From: Deferribacteraceae bacterium V6Fe1
GTDB lineage: Bacteria > Chrysiogenota > Deferribacteres > Deferribacterales > Deferrivibrionaceae
Length of the DNA stretch: 64,000 bases
Reading direction: 5' to 3'
Assembly: GCA_022813675.1 (NCBI GenBank)
Contig: CP063375.1
Coordinates: forward strand, 2,204,501 to 2,268,500
Part shown: in pieces, positions 1 to 9,938 of the stretch
Position numbering within the stretch: position 1 is the first letter of the stretch
Layout: every line of letters begins with the position of its first letter
Program-made: the position numbers and the translations under genes
The notes under the pieces: model-generated
The model's database searches: none
What the model was told of the DNA's origin: nothing
What the model saw: only the letters and a program-made list of their open reading frames with translations

Positions 1-2
1 AT

Positions 3-248
3 GCCACTACTACAAGAGGCTTTAAACATTTGAATACATTAGCAGAATCAATTGCTGACGGCTTTATCCCTTATATGCTCTATATCATACAATCGCCAAA
101 TGACAGATTTAAGTGTGCCGATTTTATTGATAAAGATTATTGTGAAAAATTAAAAGAGTTAAAAGAAACAATCAATGTAATAGTGTATAAAAATATTTTT
201 GAGCCTGAAAAAAGCTTATGTTATTTGGATAAACTAAATCAAACCTAA
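3..248 (+). CDS. sfsA: SfsA family protein, C-terminal part (cut by window start)
   Basis: The reading frame is open from base 3, so the true start lies outside the window. The visible 81 residues begin with ATTTRGFKHLNTLAES, which matches the conserved SfsA segment in which a D-A-x-T-x-R-G-x-K-H-L motif precedes the last beta strands. The segment ending in NVIVYKNI matches the usual end of the family. SfsA is a nuclease-fold protein first linked to sugar fermentation genes in E. coli; its biochemical role is unsettled. Its last 15 bases overlap the tail of holA, which converges from the other strand. Confidence 0.75.
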   Translation, partial: ATTTRGFKHLNTLAESIADGFIPYMLYIIQSPNDRFKCADFIDKDYCEKLKELKETINVIVYKNIFEPEKSLCYLDKLNQT

Positions 249-1124
249 AAGGGTAATAATGTCATTGTCAATATCAGCCTTACCGACTTTTGAGCCATAA
301 TCTATTTTTACAAAGATATCAGAGCATTTGGAAAGCTCAAACATGCTCCATACTGCGGCATTTTTTTTAATCTTTTCCATAATAAATTGCCTTTCGTTAA
401 CCAAAGAAGGGTTAATTTTATATACTACAATCTGCATAAGTCTTTTAGAAAGCATATAAAAAAGCGGGGCAAGATTTTCGTTATTTTTTGCCATACCTTC
501 CAGGATTTTCATACACTTCTGTTTATTTTTTTCAAAATAACTATCTATAAAGTCGAATAAACTTTCGCTTTTTGCATAACTTATCTTCTCCAAAATCTCA
601 TTTTCACTTTCCGGTTTTTTATAAGCATAATAAATTTTTAATTTTTCAAGTTCATTTTTAACTATTCCAAAATCTTTACCACACATCTCATAAATCTCTT
701 CCGCAGCCAGTTTGCTGAGCTTAATGCCCATTTCAGAAAACATATCTGCAATTAAATTTAAATCTGAATATTTATTTTTCTTTGGTTCACTAAGGATTTT
801 GATGTTTTCACATTTCTTAAAATCAGCAGTCACTTTCTCTTCGGCCGACAAAAAGATAATAACGGATTCAGATTTGGAAACCGCACTTAAAATTTCTTCC
901 GTCCTCTTTAGCTTTTCTGTTTTTTTAACTATCGCAATTTTTAAATCACTGAAAAGAGGGAGTGATGATATGAAAAAAACAAAATCCTCATAATCAAATT
1001 CATCGCCGTAATAGACTTTTTTGTCTACTTCAAGGTCGGCAAACCTTTCTAATTCTTTTTCTACCTGCTCATTATGAAAACTGTCACTTCCAATAATCAA
1101 TATTTTATCTGTTTTCGAATTCAT
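234..1124 (-). CDS. holA: DNA polymerase III delta subunit
   Basis: This 296-residue protein has the size and layout of the clamp-loader delta subunit, which opens the beta sliding clamp. The N-terminal part (KILIIGSDSF) corresponds to the family's nucleotide-binding-like fold. The middle AAEEIYEMCGKDFGIVKNELEKL matches the conserved helical segment in which delta family members read N-D-x-x-x-x-x-x-E-x-x-K-L. The gene overlaps lptE by 20 bases. The pair lptE-holA behind leuS is a classic order in many Gram-negative bacteria and supports the call. Sequence conservation in this family is low, so the context matters. Confidence 0.85.
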   Translation of the reverse strand: MNSKTDKILIIGSDSFHNEQVEKELERFADLEVDKKVYYGDEFDYEDFVFFISSLPLFSDLKIAIVKKTEKLKRTEEILSAVSKSESVIIFLSAEEKVTADFKKCENIKILSEPKKNKYSDLNLIADMFSEMGIKLSKLAAEEIYEMCGKDFGIVKNELEKLKIYYAYKKPESENEILEKISYAKSESLFDFIDSYFEKNKQKCMKILEGMAKNNENLAPLFYMLSKRLMQIVVYKINPSLVNERQFIMEKIKKNAAVWSMFELSKCSDIFVKIDYGSKVGKADIDNDIITLLGLI

Positions 1125-1593
1125 ACTTAAAGTCTAACAATAGATTTTTTATACCTTTTCTGAATGCATCATCCCTATTTTGAATATTGCCCGAAATATT
1201 TTCCGTCAAATTAAAACTCTCACTTTTGGACTTAACTTTTTCATATACTACTCTTGAATTTTGGTCAGACACATAAATTTTAAGCTTTATATTTATATCC
1301 GAAGCTACAGCCTGATTTGATACGGAAGTAATACTCGATTCGGTTTTGGCGCTGATAAGATCAAACTTGATAATATAATCTGCCTTATCTTGCATAGCCA
1401 ACATACCATATTTGCTGAAGAAATCGTTTACTTCATCACTTAGTAAAGACTGATAATCGGACTCAAAATAACTATTTTTAATTTCAGACACATAAAATTT
1501 ATACTTTGCCTCTCCTGAGGCAAACTCAACGCCTGCAAATCTGTATCCGCAGGCGCTGATAAAAATAACCAATAATATTAATATTTTTTTCAT
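1105..1593 (-). CDS. lptE: LPS-assembly lipoprotein LptE
   Basis: The protein has 162 residues with a short hydrophobic signal and a lipobox ending I-S-A-C at residue 15, followed by GYRF. The CGY(R/H)F start of the mature lipoprotein is the hallmark of LptE, which plugs the LptD barrel in the outer membrane during lipopolysaccharide export. The rest is a predicted alpha/beta domain with alternating polar strands. It lies 2 bases after leuS and overlaps holA, so it is translated from the leuS transcript. Its presence shows that the cell has an LPS-bearing outer membrane. Confidence 0.85.
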   Translation of the reverse strand: MKKILILLVIFISACGYRFAGVEFASGEAKYKFYVSEIKNSYFESDYQSLLSDEVNDFFSKYGMLAMQDKADYIIKFDLISAKTESSITSVSNQAVASDINIKLKIYVSDQNSRVVYEKVKSKSESFNLTENISGNIQNRDDAFRKGIKNLLLDFKYEFENR

Positions 1594-1595
1594 AC

Positions 1596-4154
1596 TTATT
1601 TAATCACAAGGCTAATAAGTTTTTGAGGCACATAAATTTCTTTAACAATGGTCTTCCCTTCGAGATAACCCATAATCTTCTCATTGCTTTTGGCAGCATT
1701 AATGGCTGTATCTTTGTCCACATCCCTTGGAAGAGTTATCTCAGCCCTTACCTTACCATTTACCTGTATTGCAAGAGTTACTTCATCCTTCACTGTGTAT
1801 TTTTCTTCATATGCAGGCCAGCTTTCTTGTGAAACAAATCCTGACATACCTACAAGCTGCCACAACTCCTCACACATGTGAGGTGTAAAAGGGGTCAAAA
1901 GCTTTACCATATTTAATAAGCAATCTTTAAACAACATTTTTTCATAATCAGTGGATAGTTTAGGCTCAATCAAATAAAGATTGTTTGTCAATTCCATAAT
2001 GGCAGCGACAGCAGTATTAAGTTGAAATTTTTCAATATCGCTTGTCACCTTTTTTATCGTTACATTCATATGATATAAAATCTCTTTTGCTAATTTACTG
2101 TCATCATCTGCCGCATTAAAGTCCTGCCTAATCAAATCGATATTGTTTGAAAACAGTCTAAATACTCTGTTTAAAAATCTGTAACACCCTTCAACCCCCT
2201 GTTCACTCCACTCAAGGTCTTTTTCAGGTGGAGCGGCAAATAGACTGAAAAGTCTTGCCGTATCGGCACCATATTTCTTTATTAATGCGTCTGGGTCAAC
2301 GACATTTTTCTTTGACTTACTCATCTTTTCAACTCTGCCGATAGTGACATCCCCGCCGCAAAGCTTACATTTTCCGCCTTCCACCTCTTCAGGGAATAGC
2401 CATCCGTCTTTTTTACAAGAATAAGTTTCTTTGCAGACCATACCTTGAGTGAGAAGTCTTTCAAAAGGCTCATCTATATTAACAAACCCCAAATCTCTTA
2501 GCACCTTCGTGTAAAACCTCGCATACAAAAGGTGCATAACGGCATGCTCAACGCCGCCTATATATTGGTCAACATTCATCCAATACTCAGCCTCAGTCTT
2601 GTCAAATATATTGGTATCGCATTTTGGTGAACAATATCTTAAAAAATACCATGACGACTCCACAAACGTATCCATGGTATCTGTTTCCCTTTCCGCATCA
2701 ATACCACATAATGGGCACTTGACATGCTTGAATTCGGAGGATGTTTCAAGAGGATTGCCACTCCCAGTAAATTCTACATCCAAAGGGAGTCTCACAGGCA
2801 AGTCAGATTCAGGCACAGGGACGATTCCACATTTTTTACAATGAATTACAGGGATAGGCGCACCCCAATAGCGCTGTCTTGATATCCCCCAATCCCTAAG
2901 TCTGTAATTGACAGTTTTTTTACCTATATTTTCTTCTTCAAGAAATTCCGTAATTTTCCCTTTCGCTTCCTCATTTGTAAGCCCATCAAATTTACCTGAG
3001 TTAACCATCACTCCAGGGCCGGTATAAGCCTCTTGCATATCAGCAGGATTTAGGCTTTCCCCTTCCGGATTTATTACCACTACAATATCAAGATTATATT
3101 TTCTTGCAAATTCAAAGTCCCTCTGATCGTGTGCTGGTACTGCCATAACAGCACCAGTCCCGTAATCCATCAAGATATAATTTGCGATATACACGGGAAT
3201 CTCTTTTTTAGTCAAAGGATTATATACGTACCTACCGGTAAAAAATCCCTTTTTCTCTTTATTATCAGCTGCCCTGCTGATTTTGTCATCTTTAAGAATA
3301 CTGTTTATAAATTTCAGCCCTTCCTCTTCATATTCAGTCCCTTTTATAAGCTCTTTGGCCATTTCATGCTCCGGAGCCAAAAGCATAAATGTAACACCAT
3401 ATAAAGTATCAGGTCTTGTTGTAAAAACAGTAATTTTCTGATCAAAATCCTTTACATCAAAATCTATCTCCGCACCGTATGACTTGCCTATCCAATTTCT
3501 CTGCATTGTCAAAACTTTTTCAGGCCAATCGGTAAGTTTGTATGTATATTCCAATAGCTCTTCAGCATAGTCGGTAATTTTAAAAAACCAACCGTTTATC
3601 TCCTTCATAGTTACATTGCTGGAACATCTCCAACATTTTCCATCCTCTACCTGCTCGTTTGCTAAAACAGTATTGCAATCCTCACACCAGTTTACGGTAG
3701 ATTTTTTTCTATAAATAAGGCCTTTCTCAAACATTTTCAAAAATACAAGCTGCTCCCATTTGTAGTATTCCGGGTCACAGGTAGCAAGCTCCCTATCCCA
3801 ATCATATGAAAGTCCAAGCTGTTTTAACTGCGCTCTCATGTAATCTATATTTGAGTATGTCCATTTGGCCGGATGAATTTTATTTTTAATCGCTGCATTT
3901 TCAGCGGGAAGTCCGAAAGCATCCCACCCCATTGGGTGAAGCACATTAAATCCGTTCATCTTTTTAAACCTTGCAACCACATCACCGATTGCATAATTTC
4001 TCACATGCCCCATATGAATCTTACCTGACGGGTAAGGAAACATCTCAAGACAATAATATTTTGGTTTGTTTTTATCATAAGATACTTTAAATACCTTATT
4101 CTCCGCCCACTTTTTCTGCCATTTATTCTCAATTTTTGATGCATCGTAATACAT
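1596..4154 (-). CDS. leuS: Leucyl-tRNA synthetase
   Basis: This is a class I aminoacyl-tRNA synthetase of 852 residues, the usual bacterial LeuRS length, which charges tRNA-Leu. The HIGH motif appears as HMGH at residues 47-50 within [11 protein letters not shown], and the KMSKS loop is intact near residue 610 ([14 protein letters not shown]). Between them lie zinc-type CxxC pairs (CEDC, CWRC, CKKC, CPLC) and the CP1 editing domain with TTRPDTLYG and [15 protein letters not shown]. The C-terminal anticodon-binding part ends with the KVRAEI segment typical of LeuRS. The start is the ATG behind a strong CGGAGG ribosome site 6 bases upstream. It heads the leuS-lptE-holA operon. Confidence 0.98.
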   Translation of the reverse strand: MYYDASKIENKWQKKWAENKVFKVSYDKNKPKYYCLEMFPYPSGKIHMGHVRNYAIGDVVARFKKMNGFNVLHPMGWDAFGLPAENAAIKNKIHPAKWTYSNIDYMRAQLKQLGLSYDWDRELATCDPEYYKWEQLVFLKMFEKGLIYRKKSTVNWCEDCNTVLANEQVEDGKCWRCSSNVTMKEINGWFFKITDYAEELLEYTYKLTDWPEKVLTMQRNWIGKSYGAEIDFDVKDFDQKITVFTTRPDTLYGVTFMLLAPEHEMAKELIKGTEYEEEGLKFINSILKDDKISRAADNKEKKGFFTGRYVYNPLTKKEIPVYIANYILMDYGTGAVMAVPAHDQRDFEFARKYNLDIVVVINPEGESLNPADMQEAYTGPGVMVNSGKFDGLTNEEAKGKITEFLEEENIGKKTVNYRLRDWGISRQRYWGAPIPVIHCKKCGIVPVPESDLPVRLPLDVEFTGSGNPLETSSEFKHVKCPLCGIDAERETDTMDTFVESSWYFLRYCSPKCDTNIFDKTEAEYWMNVDQYIGGVEHAVMHLLYARFYTKVLRDLGFVNIDEPFERLLTQGMVCKETYSCKKDGWLFPEEVEGGKCKLCGGDVTIGRVEKMSKSKKNVVDPDALIKKYGADTARLFSLFAAPPEKDLEWSEQGVEGCYRFLNRVFRLFSNNIDLIRQDFNAADDDSKLAKEILYHMNVTIKKVTSDIEKFQLNTAVAAIMELTNNLYLIEPKLSTDYEKMLFKDCLLNMVKLLTPFTPHMCEELWQLVGMSGFVSQESWPAYEEKYTVKDEVTLAIQVNGKVRAEITLPRDVDKDTAINAAKSNEKIMGYLEGKTIVKEIYVPQKLISLVIK

Positions 4155-4188
4155 AAAAATCCTCCGAATTATATATTATTAAACTAAG

Positions 4189-4217
4189 ATATTACTAAGA
4201 AAAAAATCAAACTTCAA
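4189..4217 (-). promoter_or_regulatory. Sigma-70-type promoter of leuS operon (predicted)
   Basis: On the minus strand a TTGAAG box (4212-4217) and a TAATAT box (4189-4194) stand 17 bases apart, about 35 bases ahead of the leuS start. Spacing and sequence fit a vegetative promoter. In DNA this AT-rich, chance matches are common. Confidence 0.5.
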
Positions 4218-4289
4218 CCAAGAAATTTTTTTATTAATACCTTTTTTACAACTTTAAAAAAATTGTATATTAGAATGCGGCTTTTAAAA

Positions 4290-5423
4290 TCATTGGCTCA
4301 ATCTCTCAGTCAACTCACTCAAAAGCTGAAATGATGATTTCTTATACAAAAAATCATTATTGCAAGCCACCCCTTTTGACTGAATAAGAACGTTAAAGTT
4401 TGTGCCAAATCCGCCTTCAGGCATTATCAAAGATTTAAGGGATGCTCTCTGAAGGTCTGTCATATTTTGATTGTCAAATTCGTCCATTATTCCGCTTGCA
4501 ATCAAAAAAGTCCATTGAGGGAAAAAATTAACAAAGTCCAAGCCTGATTTTTCACCGTAATATTTTAATGCGGAAAAATCTACAAAAGCAGTAATATCTT
4601 GAAATCCAATCCTTTCAAAAAAGTCATTATTCTGTGTATGTTTGAAATAGCAAGTAACCGTCCCATCCATTCTAAAAGGTGCGTATAACTGCTCCGCCAT
4701 AAAACCGTAATCAATAGTTATTACCAATCCCTTATTAATTTTATTCCCCAAATCCTTTATCCAACTTACACTATCCAGGTTGATATCGGCAATCTGTTTG
4801 TCTATTAACCTAATCTTTAAAGTATTCAAATATTCACTTAATTCAGCAGTAGATAAATTGTCAGGATAAAACGTAAATTTACCTTCATGTTCAATCACAT
4901 AAAGCTCTTTTATTTCACCGCCTATACTTATTACCCTGTGCACGGGGAAAGCATCAACCAATTCATTTGAGAAAAACACACCGTTAAAGTTACTTAACTC
5001 TTCAAATGACTTCCACTGCAGTTTATTCAAATGCTCTTTGAGATTTTCTTGTTGAAATTTTATCAAATAATCACTTTTCTCAATTATAGTGTAGGTCATA
5101 TTTTCATAAAAATTCGGCTCATTCTCTTTAAAATAATTTAAAATATCATTAGCCAGAAGGCCACTGCCTGCACCCATCTCACAAAGATTTGGCTCAAGAT
5201 TTAGCTGTGAAATAGCTTTAAAAATCCCTTTGGCAATACTTTTCCCAAATGACTCCGATGCATCCACAGATGTGTAGAAACTCCCCTGCTGTCCAAAAGG
5301 ATTCTCCTTTTGATAATACCCTAACTCGGGATAATAAAGGGCTATATCCATAAATTCTCTAAAGGTAATCTTTCCATTTTTTTTAATGTTATCCATTACA
5401 ATTTCACGAATTTTCAAATCCAT
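4290..5423 (-). CDS. MidA/NDUFAF7-type SAM-dependent methyltransferase
   Basis: The 377-residue protein matches the MidA/NDUFAF7 family (PF02636): an N-terminal FREFMDIALYYPELGYYQ segment, then the SAM-binding loop CEMGAGSGLLANDIL near residues 83-97, and the family signature SNELVDAFPVHRV. In mitochondria NDUFAF7 methylates an arginine of a complex I subunit; bacterial targets are largely unknown. It is the last gene of the surE-TPR-exbBD-tonB operon, and its ATG shares one base with the tonB stop codon. Nothing in the sequence links its function to TonB, so the pairing may be only transcriptional. Confidence 0.8.
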   Translation of the reverse strand: MDLKIREIVMDNIKKNGKITFREFMDIALYYPELGYYQKENPFGQQGSFYTSVDASESFGKSIAKGIFKAISQLNLEPNLCEMGAGSGLLANDILNYFKENEPNFYENMTYTIIEKSDYLIKFQQENLKEHLNKLQWKSFEELSNFNGVFFSNELVDAFPVHRVISIGGEIKELYVIEHEGKFTFYPDNLSTAELSEYLNTLKIRLIDKQIADINLDSVSWIKDLGNKINKGLVITIDYGFMAEQLYAPFRMDGTVTCYFKHTQNNDFFERIGFQDITAFVDFSALKYYGEKSGLDFVNFFPQWTFLIASGIMDEFDNQNMTDLQRASLKSLIMPEGGFGTNFNVLIQSKGVACNNDFLYKKSSFQLLSELTERLSQ

Positions 5424-6142
5424 TACTTCACCTTAAAAAATAGTGTAATTACAGCCTTGTCAAGCTGCCCTTGGGAGCCTGCCGGCTCAAACTTAAGCTT
5501 TGACACGAAATCTGTTGACAGCTTTTCTATGTAACTATCCGTTGCAGTCAAAAAGGTAATTTTTAACGGATTACCTTTAAAGTCAACATAAAATTGTATT
5601 TTTACTTCCGTATCATTTTCAAGTGAATAATCAGGCATGCTTGGAATAAATATAGGCTTTCTGACCCTCACCGAGCTTGATTCAATCTTGAAAAAATCAC
5701 TGCTACTTTCATTATTTTCCGCTGCAAGCTCAGCTCTGTTAAGCCCCATCTTACTTTCCAGTTCAGAGGAAACATCAATATTCGCATTTTCCGGATTATA
5801 AGCTGGCGATACAATATTTTCTTCTTTCCTATCAAGGTTTATCTTTTCTCTTGAATCAAACTCAGGAAGCTTCACATCAGGGGGGAGAGTTTTCTGATTA
5901 TCAAAACTTTCATTTAATATTTTACTAGCCAAATCATAAGCCGATAGCTCTTTCGGCTTTGTTTCCTTCTTTTTAATATTTTCTGTTTTCACTCTTGGAG
6001 CCTTGACAAACTCAACATCAATGATTTTTTCAATATTGGCTGAAATATCGATATTAAAAGACGGTAGCACGTAAAGCAACGCTATATGAAATATCAAAGA
6101 TACAGTCAAAAATATTAAAAAAAAGCCTCGGCTTCCTATCAT
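5423..6142 (-). CDS. tonB: TonB family energy transducer
   Basis: The 239-residue protein has a single N-terminal membrane anchor (about residues 7-26), a long polar, charged linker rich in Lys and Glu, and a C-terminal TonB-like domain of about 75 residues (SMPDYSLENDTEVKIQFYVDFKGNP... ending LKFEPA...ITLFFKVK). TonB carries proton-motive energy from ExbB/ExbD to outer-membrane receptors. The proline-rich spacer of enteric TonB is weak here, and the C-terminal domain resembles the shorter TonB types. It overlaps exbD by 4 bases. No TonB-dependent receptor lies in the window, so the transported substrate cannot be inferred. Confidence 0.8.
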   Translation of the reverse strand: MIGSRGFFLIFLTVSLIFHIALLYVLPSFNIDISANIEKIIDVEFVKAPRVKTENIKKKETKPKELSAYDLASKILNESFDNQKTLPPDVKLPEFDSREKINLDRKEENIVSPAYNPENANIDVSSELESKMGLNRAELAAENNESSSDFFKIESSSVRVRKPIFIPSMPDYSLENDTEVKIQFYVDFKGNPLKITFLTATDSYIEKLSTDFVSKLKFEPAGSQGQLDKAVITLFFKVK

Positions 6143-6540
6143 TCTTCCTCAGCTGCAATTGCAAACCTGTCAAAACCTGCTTTTTTGCTCTCATCCATAA
6201 CAAACACCACATCACCGTGTTTGCTATCCTTATCCGCTTGAATAATAACAGTGGCGTTAGGATTTTCACTGTAAAGATTTTTTATTTTACTTTTAAAGGC
6301 AATCTTGGATACCTCTTTCCCATTTACAAGCAGAGCACCTGCTTTTGTAACCGAAACATTTACATTTTTTTGAGTCTCAACCGATTCCCCTTTAGCTTTA
6401 GGAAGATTTACCTTTAAGGAGTTTGTATAGACAAATGTAGTAGACACCATAAAGAAAATCAAAAGCAAGAATACAACGTCTATGAGAGGGGTCAAGTTTA
6501 TCTCAAGCCCTTTATCTTTGGAACTTTCCTTAAACTTCAT
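6139..6540 (-). CDS. exbD: ExbD/TolR family biopolymer transport protein
   Basis: The 133-residue protein has one N-terminal transmembrane helix preceded by NLTPLIDVVFLLLIFFM. The aspartate in PLIDVVF is the conserved proton-path residue of the ExbD/TolR family. The periplasmic domain includes a VIIQADKDSKHGDVVFVMD stretch typical of these proteins. It lies between exbB (1-base gap) and tonB (4-base overlap), so the three encode one inner-membrane motor complex. ExbD is preferred over TolR because a TonB-like gene, not tolA/tolB, follows. Confidence 0.88.
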   Translation of the reverse strand: MKFKESSKDKGLEINLTPLIDVVFLLLIFFMVSTTFVYTNSLKVNLPKAKGESVETQKNVNVSVTKAGALLVNGKEVSKIAFKSKIKNLYSENPNATVIIQADKDSKHGDVVFVMDESKKAGFDRFAIAAEEE

Positions 6541-6541
6541 A

Positions 6542-7150
6542 TTATTCCTCTTTAAAAACTAAATTTACTATACCTGATGCTGCTATCTCAAGTTCGTTTG
6601 ATATCTTCTCTGACCTATGTCTGACAATATGATAAAAAATAACTGTAGGGATAGCGACAGAAAGCCCCGCAGCTGTAGTCAATAGGGCTTCGGAAATACC
6701 ACCCGCAAGTGCCTGAGCATTTCCTATCCCTTGTTGAGAGATAACTATAAATGTCTTAATCATACCTATAACTGTACCAAGAAGTCCGAGAAGGGGGGAA
6801 ACGGTGGCAATAGTCTGTAGTGTAGGTAAAAATTTATCTAATTTACGAGATTCAAACCTTCCCGTCTCTTCCACAAGCTCCATTAACCTTGAAATAGGCA
6901 GATCGAGATTATTAAGCATACTTTTTGATATATTTCCTATAGCACAAGGCTTTAAATCGCATAGTGACCTTGCATCTTCATAAGATTTTGCTTTCAGAAA
7001 AGCGTGCATCTTTTCCATAAACATTGACGGGACATACTTTTCAGTACGAAGCGAAAATAATCTTTCAAGAAATATTGCCAGAGACAACACAGAAAGAAAA
7101 ATTATCGGGTACATCAAGACCCCGCCTTTTTGAATTATTTCAAACATCAA
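6542..7150 (-). CDS. exbB: ExbB/TolQ family proton channel
   Basis: The 202-residue protein shows the MotA/TolQ/ExbB layout: an N-terminal helix (VLMYPIIFLSVLSLAIFLERLF), a cytoplasmic segment, and two C-terminal helices containing ATVSPLLGLLGTVIGMIKTF and ISEALLTTAAGLSVAIPTVIFYH. These are the conserved pore-lining helices. With ExbD it forms the proton-driven motor that powers TonB. It sits 6 bases after the TPR gene in the same operon. Confidence 0.9.
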   Translation of the reverse strand: MMFEIIQKGGVLMYPIIFLSVLSLAIFLERLFSLRTEKYVPSMFMEKMHAFLKAKSYEDARSLCDLKPCAIGNISKSMLNNLDLPISRLMELVEETGRFESRKLDKFLPTLQTIATVSPLLGLLGTVIGMIKTFIVISQQGIGNAQALAGGISEALLTTAAGLSVAIPTVIFYHIVRHRSEKISNELEIAASGIVNLVFKEE

Positions 7151-7156
7151 GACCCC

Positions 7157-9820
7157 CTATTTTAAATCTTTTAATATTTTTTTAACCTTTTCAGCATTTG
7201 CTTTATTGCCTAATGCGGTATAACTTCTGATTGCATTCTCAAGAGAAAGTTTACTAAATTCTGAGTTTTTGTCCAGATAATAGGCTTTCATTGAATATTT
7301 GACGGCATTTTTAAAATCATTTTGATAATATAGATATAACGAATTAAAATAAATACCTGACAAAACATAGGTCCTTATTTCGGAATCAATAAGATTGTCT
7401 ATCTCACTCTTGTAGTTTAAAATATTTTTATTGTCACCGACAAGTTTCAGTGCCTTTTTAATCCCTTCAAGATAAATCGCTCTGTCATCTTCAATAAAGC
7501 TATTGGCAATCTGTATAATTTTGTCAGGGTTTTCATAAAGATTTAAAAGCCTTTTCTTACTTAAAAGGTCAAATCTTTTATTGCCAATAAGTTTCTCATA
7601 CACAGAAATAGCCTTTGACTTATCCACAGGCTCATAACACTCTGCCTGCAAGAGATATGCGTCATCATTATCTAAGAATTTGCTAATCAAATATTCCGTA
7701 TCTTTGATACACTCTTTGAACCTTCCGAGTTTTTTAAAGATGTCCCCTCGTAGCAGAAACGCATCTTTGTTGTTTTTTGAGTCAGAAAAATTATCAAAAT
7801 AATAGTTTAAAATGTAAATCGCACTTTGAAGATTATTCTGGTTTACACTTTCCTTGGCAAGCTCTATGACAAGCTGCCCTTTCCTGTCAAAATTTCTGTC
7901 CTTTATAAGCTTGAAAATCTCATCCACATATTTTTCACTATCACCTTTGACCCTTTTAATATTGATTATCCCGAAAATAGAATCATATACATATTTGTTT
8001 TTGTTTAACAAATCAAAAAATATCGATTCGGCTTCTTTGTATTTCTTCAAAGAGTAAAGTGACTTGCCTCTAAGCAGCAGATAATTGTCATCTTGATAGT
8101 TTGTAGAATTTAAAAGGTATAAGACCCTTTCATAGTCACCTTTTAAAAAATAATAATTTACAGCCGAATCAAAAAATTGCTTATTATTTTTATATTTTTC
8201 CACAATAGCTCGCGCCGCATCAGGGCGGTTAAGCTTAAAATAAATTGACATCAACAGATAATCTGTTTCCATGTCACTTTTTTTAACATTTTTCACGTAT
8301 TTTAAAGCATTTTCATAATCTTTCCTGTTAAATGCCACCACACCTTTAAGATAATTACCTCTGTCAGTTTCGACATTTTTCAAATACTCAAGGGCAACAT
8401 CATACTCTTTATTTATTATAAAAATCTCCCCTTTCAGCTCTTCGCAGTAAAAAGTGCTGCAATTTTCAAGCACAATTAAAGCCGTATCTGTCTGATTTCT
8501 GTTAAGATAAATCTGTCCGAGCAAATACCTTGCAGAATCTAATTTCTGTTTATCCTTACCTTCTAATATAAATCTTTTCAGATTAACTTCAGCCAAATCC
8601 TTGTTAACGTAAAAGTATGCCAACCCTTTATAATAGTAACTATTCAAAATCAACAGCTCATTAAAAGTTATTTTTTCAAAACTTGAAGCGGCGTTTAGAT
8701 AATCTGACTTTTTTAAAAACAGTAAACCTTTATAAAAATTTTTGTAATCAATATTATATGAATCCTTGAAGTTAAATTTGTCCAGCAGCGACACTTCAAT
8801 ATTTGGGAAAGCCTTTGACATTAGCTCAAAAAACAGATTGGAAAGATAATTTTCATTTTTTATAGATTTTAAATCTGTCAAAGCCTCAAGATAATCCCCC
8901 CTATATATTTTACTTTTCACTTTAAAAAAACTTTTAAGCTCATCGTCTTCAAGTCTTTCAATATATTCAAAAGCCTTTGAGCGTTCACCTTTGCTTAGAT
9001 AAATATCGATAAAAACAGGATATGAGTTTTTTGTCCCTTTATTGGCATTTTTCAGGATACTTTCAAAATCCTTTAATATGTATTTGCTGTAAAAGTAATA
9101 ATCATAAAAAAAAGGGTAATTGTCTGCCAAATCAATATAATTATCAATAACCTTGACAATTTCTTCATACTTATCAAGCTTAAAAAGGGTATCAATGTAA
9201 ATATAAAGCGAGTATGGCGTAAGTTTTAAATATTTATTTGCAAGCTCTATTATCGTATCATTTTTTGACATCTCTTTATAGTAGTCAAACAAGTATTCTT
9301 GAGCGAGATTTCCAAATTGATTATCTTTTGTCGCCAAGTCAGACAAGTAAGCCAGCGATTTGTCGTAATAACCGACATTCATTAGCGAGATAGCATATAA
9401 AAACGTACATTCATCCTTAAAGTCTGAGCCTGTAAGCTTCTCTTCATACTTTTCAAAACCCTCTATCACTTTCAAATAGTCCTTTCTAAGATACATCTTG
9501 GCAAGATAGTTTCGATATGCACGTGAGCCGATAAAAGCGGAGCTTATAGCCGTGCCAAAATCCCCGGAAAACATAAATCCGGGCTCTTTTGTAGAATAAT
9601 CATCCTTCGAGATATCGTTAACTTCAAAATTCAGTTTATCTATATACGTATCAAACGCCTTGATATTTTTAAAATCAACACTTATATTTTTATAGACCGG
9701 GCGGATGTTAAAATTTGTAACTTCCTTTCCTATAAAAGAAAAGTCAGATATTTCCACACCCGCAAAGCTATTAAAAGAACATAAAAGTATTAGCAGAAAA
9801 AAAGATAACAACCTGCCCAT
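7157..9820 (-). CDS. Large exported tetratricopeptide-repeat protein
   Basis: The product is about 887 residues: a signal peptide (MGRLLSFFLLILLCSFNSFAG), a short N-terminal segment, then TPR-like helical repeats over most of its length, with many YLxGxxxFNxKDYExALxY-type units. Such proteins are scaffolds in the periplasm. The start chosen is the ATG at 9820, one base after the stop codon of the small lipoprotein gene; it has no Shine-Dalgarno site, which suggests translational coupling. An in-frame GTG at 9874 would extend it, but it lies inside the lipoprotein gene and would bury the signal peptide. Position before exbB-exbD-tonB suggests a periplasmic helper of the TonB motor; this is inference. 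Confidence 0.75.
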   Translation of the reverse strand: MGRLLSFFLLILLCSFNSFAGVEISDFSFIGKEVTNFNIRPVYKNISVDFKNIKAFDTYIDKLNFEVNDISKDDYSTKEPGFMFSGDFGTAISSAFIGSRAYRNYLAKMYLRKDYLKVIEGFEKYEEKLTGSDFKDECTFLYAISLMNVGYYDKSLAYLSDLATKDNQFGNLAQEYLFDYYKEMSKNDTIIELANKYLKLTPYSLYIYIDTLFKLDKYEEIVKVIDNYIDLADNYPFFYDYYFYSKYILKDFESILKNANKGTKNSYPVFIDIYLSKGERSKAFEYIERLEDDELKSFFKVKSKIYRGDYLEALTDLKSIKNENYLSNLFFELMSKAFPNIEVSLLDKFNFKDSYNIDYKNFYKGLLFLKKSDYLNAASSFEKITFNELLILNSYYYKGLAYFYVNKDLAEVNLKRFILEGKDKQKLDSARYLLGQIYLNRNQTDTALIVLENCSTFYCEELKGEIFIINKEYDVALEYLKNVETDRGNYLKGVVAFNRKDYENALKYVKNVKKSDMETDYLLMSIYFKLNRPDAARAIVEKYKNNKQFFDSAVNYYFLKGDYERVLYLLNSTNYQDDNYLLLRGKSLYSLKKYKEAESIFFDLLNKNKYVYDSIFGIINIKRVKGDSEKYVDEIFKLIKDRNFDRKGQLVIELAKESVNQNNLQSAIYILNYYFDNFSDSKNNKDAFLLRGDIFKKLGRFKECIKDTEYLISKFLDNDDAYLLQAECYEPVDKSKAISVYEKLIGNKRFDLLSKKRLLNLYENPDKIIQIANSFIEDDRAIYLEGIKKALKLVGDNKNILNYKSEIDNLIDSEIRTYVLSGIYFNSLYLYYQNDFKNAVKYSMKAYYLDKNSEFSKLSLENAIRSYTALGNKANAEKVKKILKDLK

Positions 9821-9821
9821 T

Positions 9822-9938
9822 TTAGTTTTGAGTTTGTTCTGGCGATGTCGGGTTAGAATTGGAGCACCCTTCACACCCTATTAAAAATAGAGATAACGAA
9901 ACTACCAAAATAACAATAAGCTTTTTAACTAAATTCAT
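9822..9938 (-). CDS. Small lipoprotein (38 aa)
   Basis: An ATG at 9938 behind a GAGG site 6 bases upstream opens a 38-codon frame: a Lys-Lys charged start, a hydrophobic core, the lipobox LFLIGC (Cys22), and a short polar tail with a second Cys at residue 25 and many Asn, Ser, Thr and Pro. The gene starts inside the 3' end of surE (14-base overlap) and ends one base before the TPR gene. The tight packing, ribosome site and good lipobox make it a real gene despite its size. The mature peptide would be only 17 residues, similar in scale to entericidin-type lipoproteins. No function is recognised. Confidence 0.65.
   Translation of the reverse strand: MNLVKKLIVILVVSLSLFLIGCEGCSNSNPTSPEQTQN

Noticed and set aside
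712-993. Plus-strand frame inside holA, and other long opposite-strand frames in leuS, the TPR gene and the GGDEF/EAL gene
   Set aside because: They lie wholly within well-supported genes, lack ribosome sites and show no recognisable protein features.
9819-9874. Upstream GTG start for the TPR protein
   Set aside because: It lies inside the small lipoprotein gene in another frame, has no ribosome site, and would place 18 residues before a good signal peptide.
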